Shown here: positions 4,913-6,261 of the stretch, one piece after another
Numbering within the stretch: the stretch's first letter is position 1
Layout of the letters: every line of letters starts with the position of its first letter
Source: a bacterium
GTDB taxonomy: Bacteria; JAMCPX01
Direction: 5' to 3'
Length of the DNA: 6,261 bases
Assembly: GCA_021815065.1 (NCBI GenBank)
Contig: JAKAHI010000090.1
Coordinates: forward strand, 1-6,261
The notes under the pieces: generated by a model
The model's database searches: none
The model's input: the letters and a program-made list of their open reading frames with translations, nothing else
Told to the model about the DNA's origin: nothing
Program-made: the position numbers and the translations under genes

Positions 4913-6261
4913 ACATCTCTATTATTTCGATATTCTCATCCGGGGATTTTTTCTTTTTAAAGACGATATTTCTCAAAAATAAAGCAGGCACTATACCGAG
5001 CAATACGATAATTGATGTAAGGAAGAAGGCGTCGTCAAATGCATTTAACGTTGCCCATTGATGCAGGTATGCCATGAAGCTCCCCTGGCCCGCTAACCGC
5101 GCGTTATAGAAACTTGCGCCCTTGCTTAATGCAAAATTTGAAATCTTATGGAAGAGGTCCAGGACAAGAGGAGAGGATGGAACAAAATGTCCTGCATAGG
5201 AAGCCATGTGGAAGTCCGTTCTTGAATCAAGGACACTGCCAAGCGCAGCGATGCCAAAGGTACCCCCTGTTTGCATGATGACGTTGAGCATACCGGAGCC
5301 GAGATTGATCTCTTCGGGCTTCAGGGAGTTGATCGCTGCACTGGTAACAGGCGCCATGATAAAACTGATACCGAATCCCCGCATCATCAATCCGATGGTA
5401 ATAAACTGAACACTGGACACCAACGAAAGAGAAGTGAAGTAATATAAAGAATAAGAGGTCAAAAGTATACCGAACAGAAGGGGTGTTTTCGGTCCCACCT
5501 TGTCAACCAGCTTTCCAGCCAGAGGCATACCCAGGGTAACCATGATGGCCTGTGGTATCATAAGTATACCCGTCATGGTTGCAGAATATCCGAGAAGGTT
5601 CTGGAAGTATAAAGGCATGAGAAAAACAGAGCCAAACAGTGCAATGGATCTCATGATGCCCAGTATATTGAGGAGAACAAAGTTGTAATTTTTGAATATC
5701 GCGAGATCTATGATCGGTTTTTGGACAACCGTCTCGGTGATGATGAACAGAAAGAATGAGAAATAAGACGTTGCAAACAGATTGAGAATATAACCGGATG
5801 TCCATCCCTTTTCTTCACCCTTGGTGAGGGCTATCAGCAGGGTGCCGAGGAACAGGCCGAAGGTTATGAATCCTATAAAGTCAAAACTCTTTAAAACGTT
5901 TATATCGCCTTTGGCAGGCTTAAGAATGCTCAAGCCCCAGAAGAATGCAATTACACCTATGGGAATGTTGATGTAGAACAGTGCGTGCCAGCTTACGTGG
6001 TCGAGCAGATAACCGCCGAGTGTGGGACCTATCGCAGGTGCAGCGGTAATACCCGCGCCCCATATACCGAGTGCAAGTCCCCGCTCTTCCCGGGGAAAGA
6101 CCTCGGAGATCATGGTCATGCCTGTGGGCATGATGTCTCCCGCACCGATCGCCTGGATCAATCTGAACACTATCAGTGAATCGAGGCTCCATGAAAGGCT
6201 GCACAGGAACGAGCCGACAACAAAAAGCGCAAGTTCCAGCAGGAATGCAACCTTAAGACCG
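4911..6261 (-). CDS. DHA2/EmrB-type MFS multidrug transporter, N-terminus cut by the window edge
   Basis: This inner-membrane, proton-driven drug exporter belongs to the 14-helix DHA2 branch of the major facilitator superfamily. About 449 residues are visible. The frame stays open through 6261, so the GTG at 6170 is internal. Upstream of it the frame reads GLKVAFLLELALFVVGS and on to SLIVFRLIQAIGAGD, typical of helices 3-4. About 60 residues are missing compared with EmrB (about 510). Counting from the GTG as residue 1, motif C of drug:H+ antiporters is seen at GAGITAAPAIGPTLGG (38-53), followed by FYINIPIG (65-72). A motif A-like loop is at GKLVDKVGPK (219-228). The long periplasmic segment near 315-375 precedes the last helix, and the tail is basic then acidic (KKKKSPDENIEIIEM). 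EmrB-type pumps commonly sit beside an EmrA-type (HlyD) adaptor and a TolC-like channel. If present, these would lie to the right of the window. The substrate cannot be deduced. Confidence 0.92.
   Translation of the reverse strand, partial: GLKVAFLLELALFVVGSFLCSLSWSLDSLIVFRLIQAIGAGDIMPTGMTMISEVFPREERGLALGIWGAGITAAPAIGPTLGGYLLDHVSWHALFYINIPIGVIAFFWGLSILKPAKGDINVLKSFDFIGFITFGLFLGTLLIALTKGEEKGWTSGYILNLFATSYFSFFLFIITETVVQKPIIDLAIFKNYNFVLLNILGIMRSIALFGSVFLMPLYFQNLLGYSATMTGILMIPQAIMVTLGMPLAGKLVDKVGPKTPLLFGILLTSYSLYYFTSLSLVSSVQFITIGLMMRGFGISFIMAPVTSAAINSLKPEEINLGSGMLNVIMQTGGTFGIAALGSVLDSRTDFHMASYAGHFVPSSPLVLDLFHKISNFALSKGASFYNARLAGQGSFMAYLHQWATLNAFDDAFFLTSIIVLLGIVPALFLRNIVFKKKKSPDENIEIIEM

Noticed and set aside
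4911..6170. MFS transporter starting at the GTG at 6170
   Set aside because: The same frame is open to the window edge and encodes conserved transmembrane sequence upstream, so the gene is merely cut by the edge.

Overview
This 6.3 kb window looks like ordinary chromosomal DNA from a Gram-negative bacterium. The evidence is a periplasmic LolA-like protein, an EmrB-type pump and roughly balanced base composition. The style of UvrB and its neighbours suggests a deltaproteobacterial (Desulfobacterota, Syntrophus/Geobacter-like) source. That placement is an impression, not a computed result. There are no RNA genes, insertion sequences, CRISPR arrays or phage genes.

Layout, left to right. (1) 37-1800, minus strand: a KefB/KefC-like CPA2 cation:proton antiporter, with a membrane exchanger domain followed by a cytoplasmic NAD-binding RCK_N (TrkA-N) domain. 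It ends soon after RCK_N in a lysine-rich tail. (2) 1801-1941: a 141-bp divergent intergenic region with candidate promoter elements, a short palindrome and a repeated GAATACTAT word. (3) 1942-3936, plus strand: a complete uvrB, the helicase-like damage-verification subunit of nucleotide excision repair. (4) 3937-4045: a convergent intergenic region with two hairpins that probably act as terminators. (5) 4046-4780, minus strand: a secreted 'outer membrane lipoprotein-sorting' (LolA-like) protein with its own near-consensus sigma70 promoter. (6) 4911-6261, minus strand: the C-terminal ~450 residues of a DHA2/EmrB-type MFS multidrug transporter, whose N-terminus lies beyond the right edge.

The genes do not form one pathway. 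uvrB is a stand-alone DNA-repair gene between two unrelated membrane or envelope loci. The MFS pump and LolA-like gene are co-directional and may share an envelope or efflux role, but a hairpin and a separate promoter between them argue for at least partly independent transcription.

No convincing new biological system is visible. The points most worth a second look are: the A-rich slippery heptamer in the antiporter tail, with an open -1 frame running off the window and no RCK_C domain; the probable near-leaderless start of uvrB beneath a palindrome; and the LolA-like gene sitting beside an MFS pump with no RND/MMPL transporter in view.
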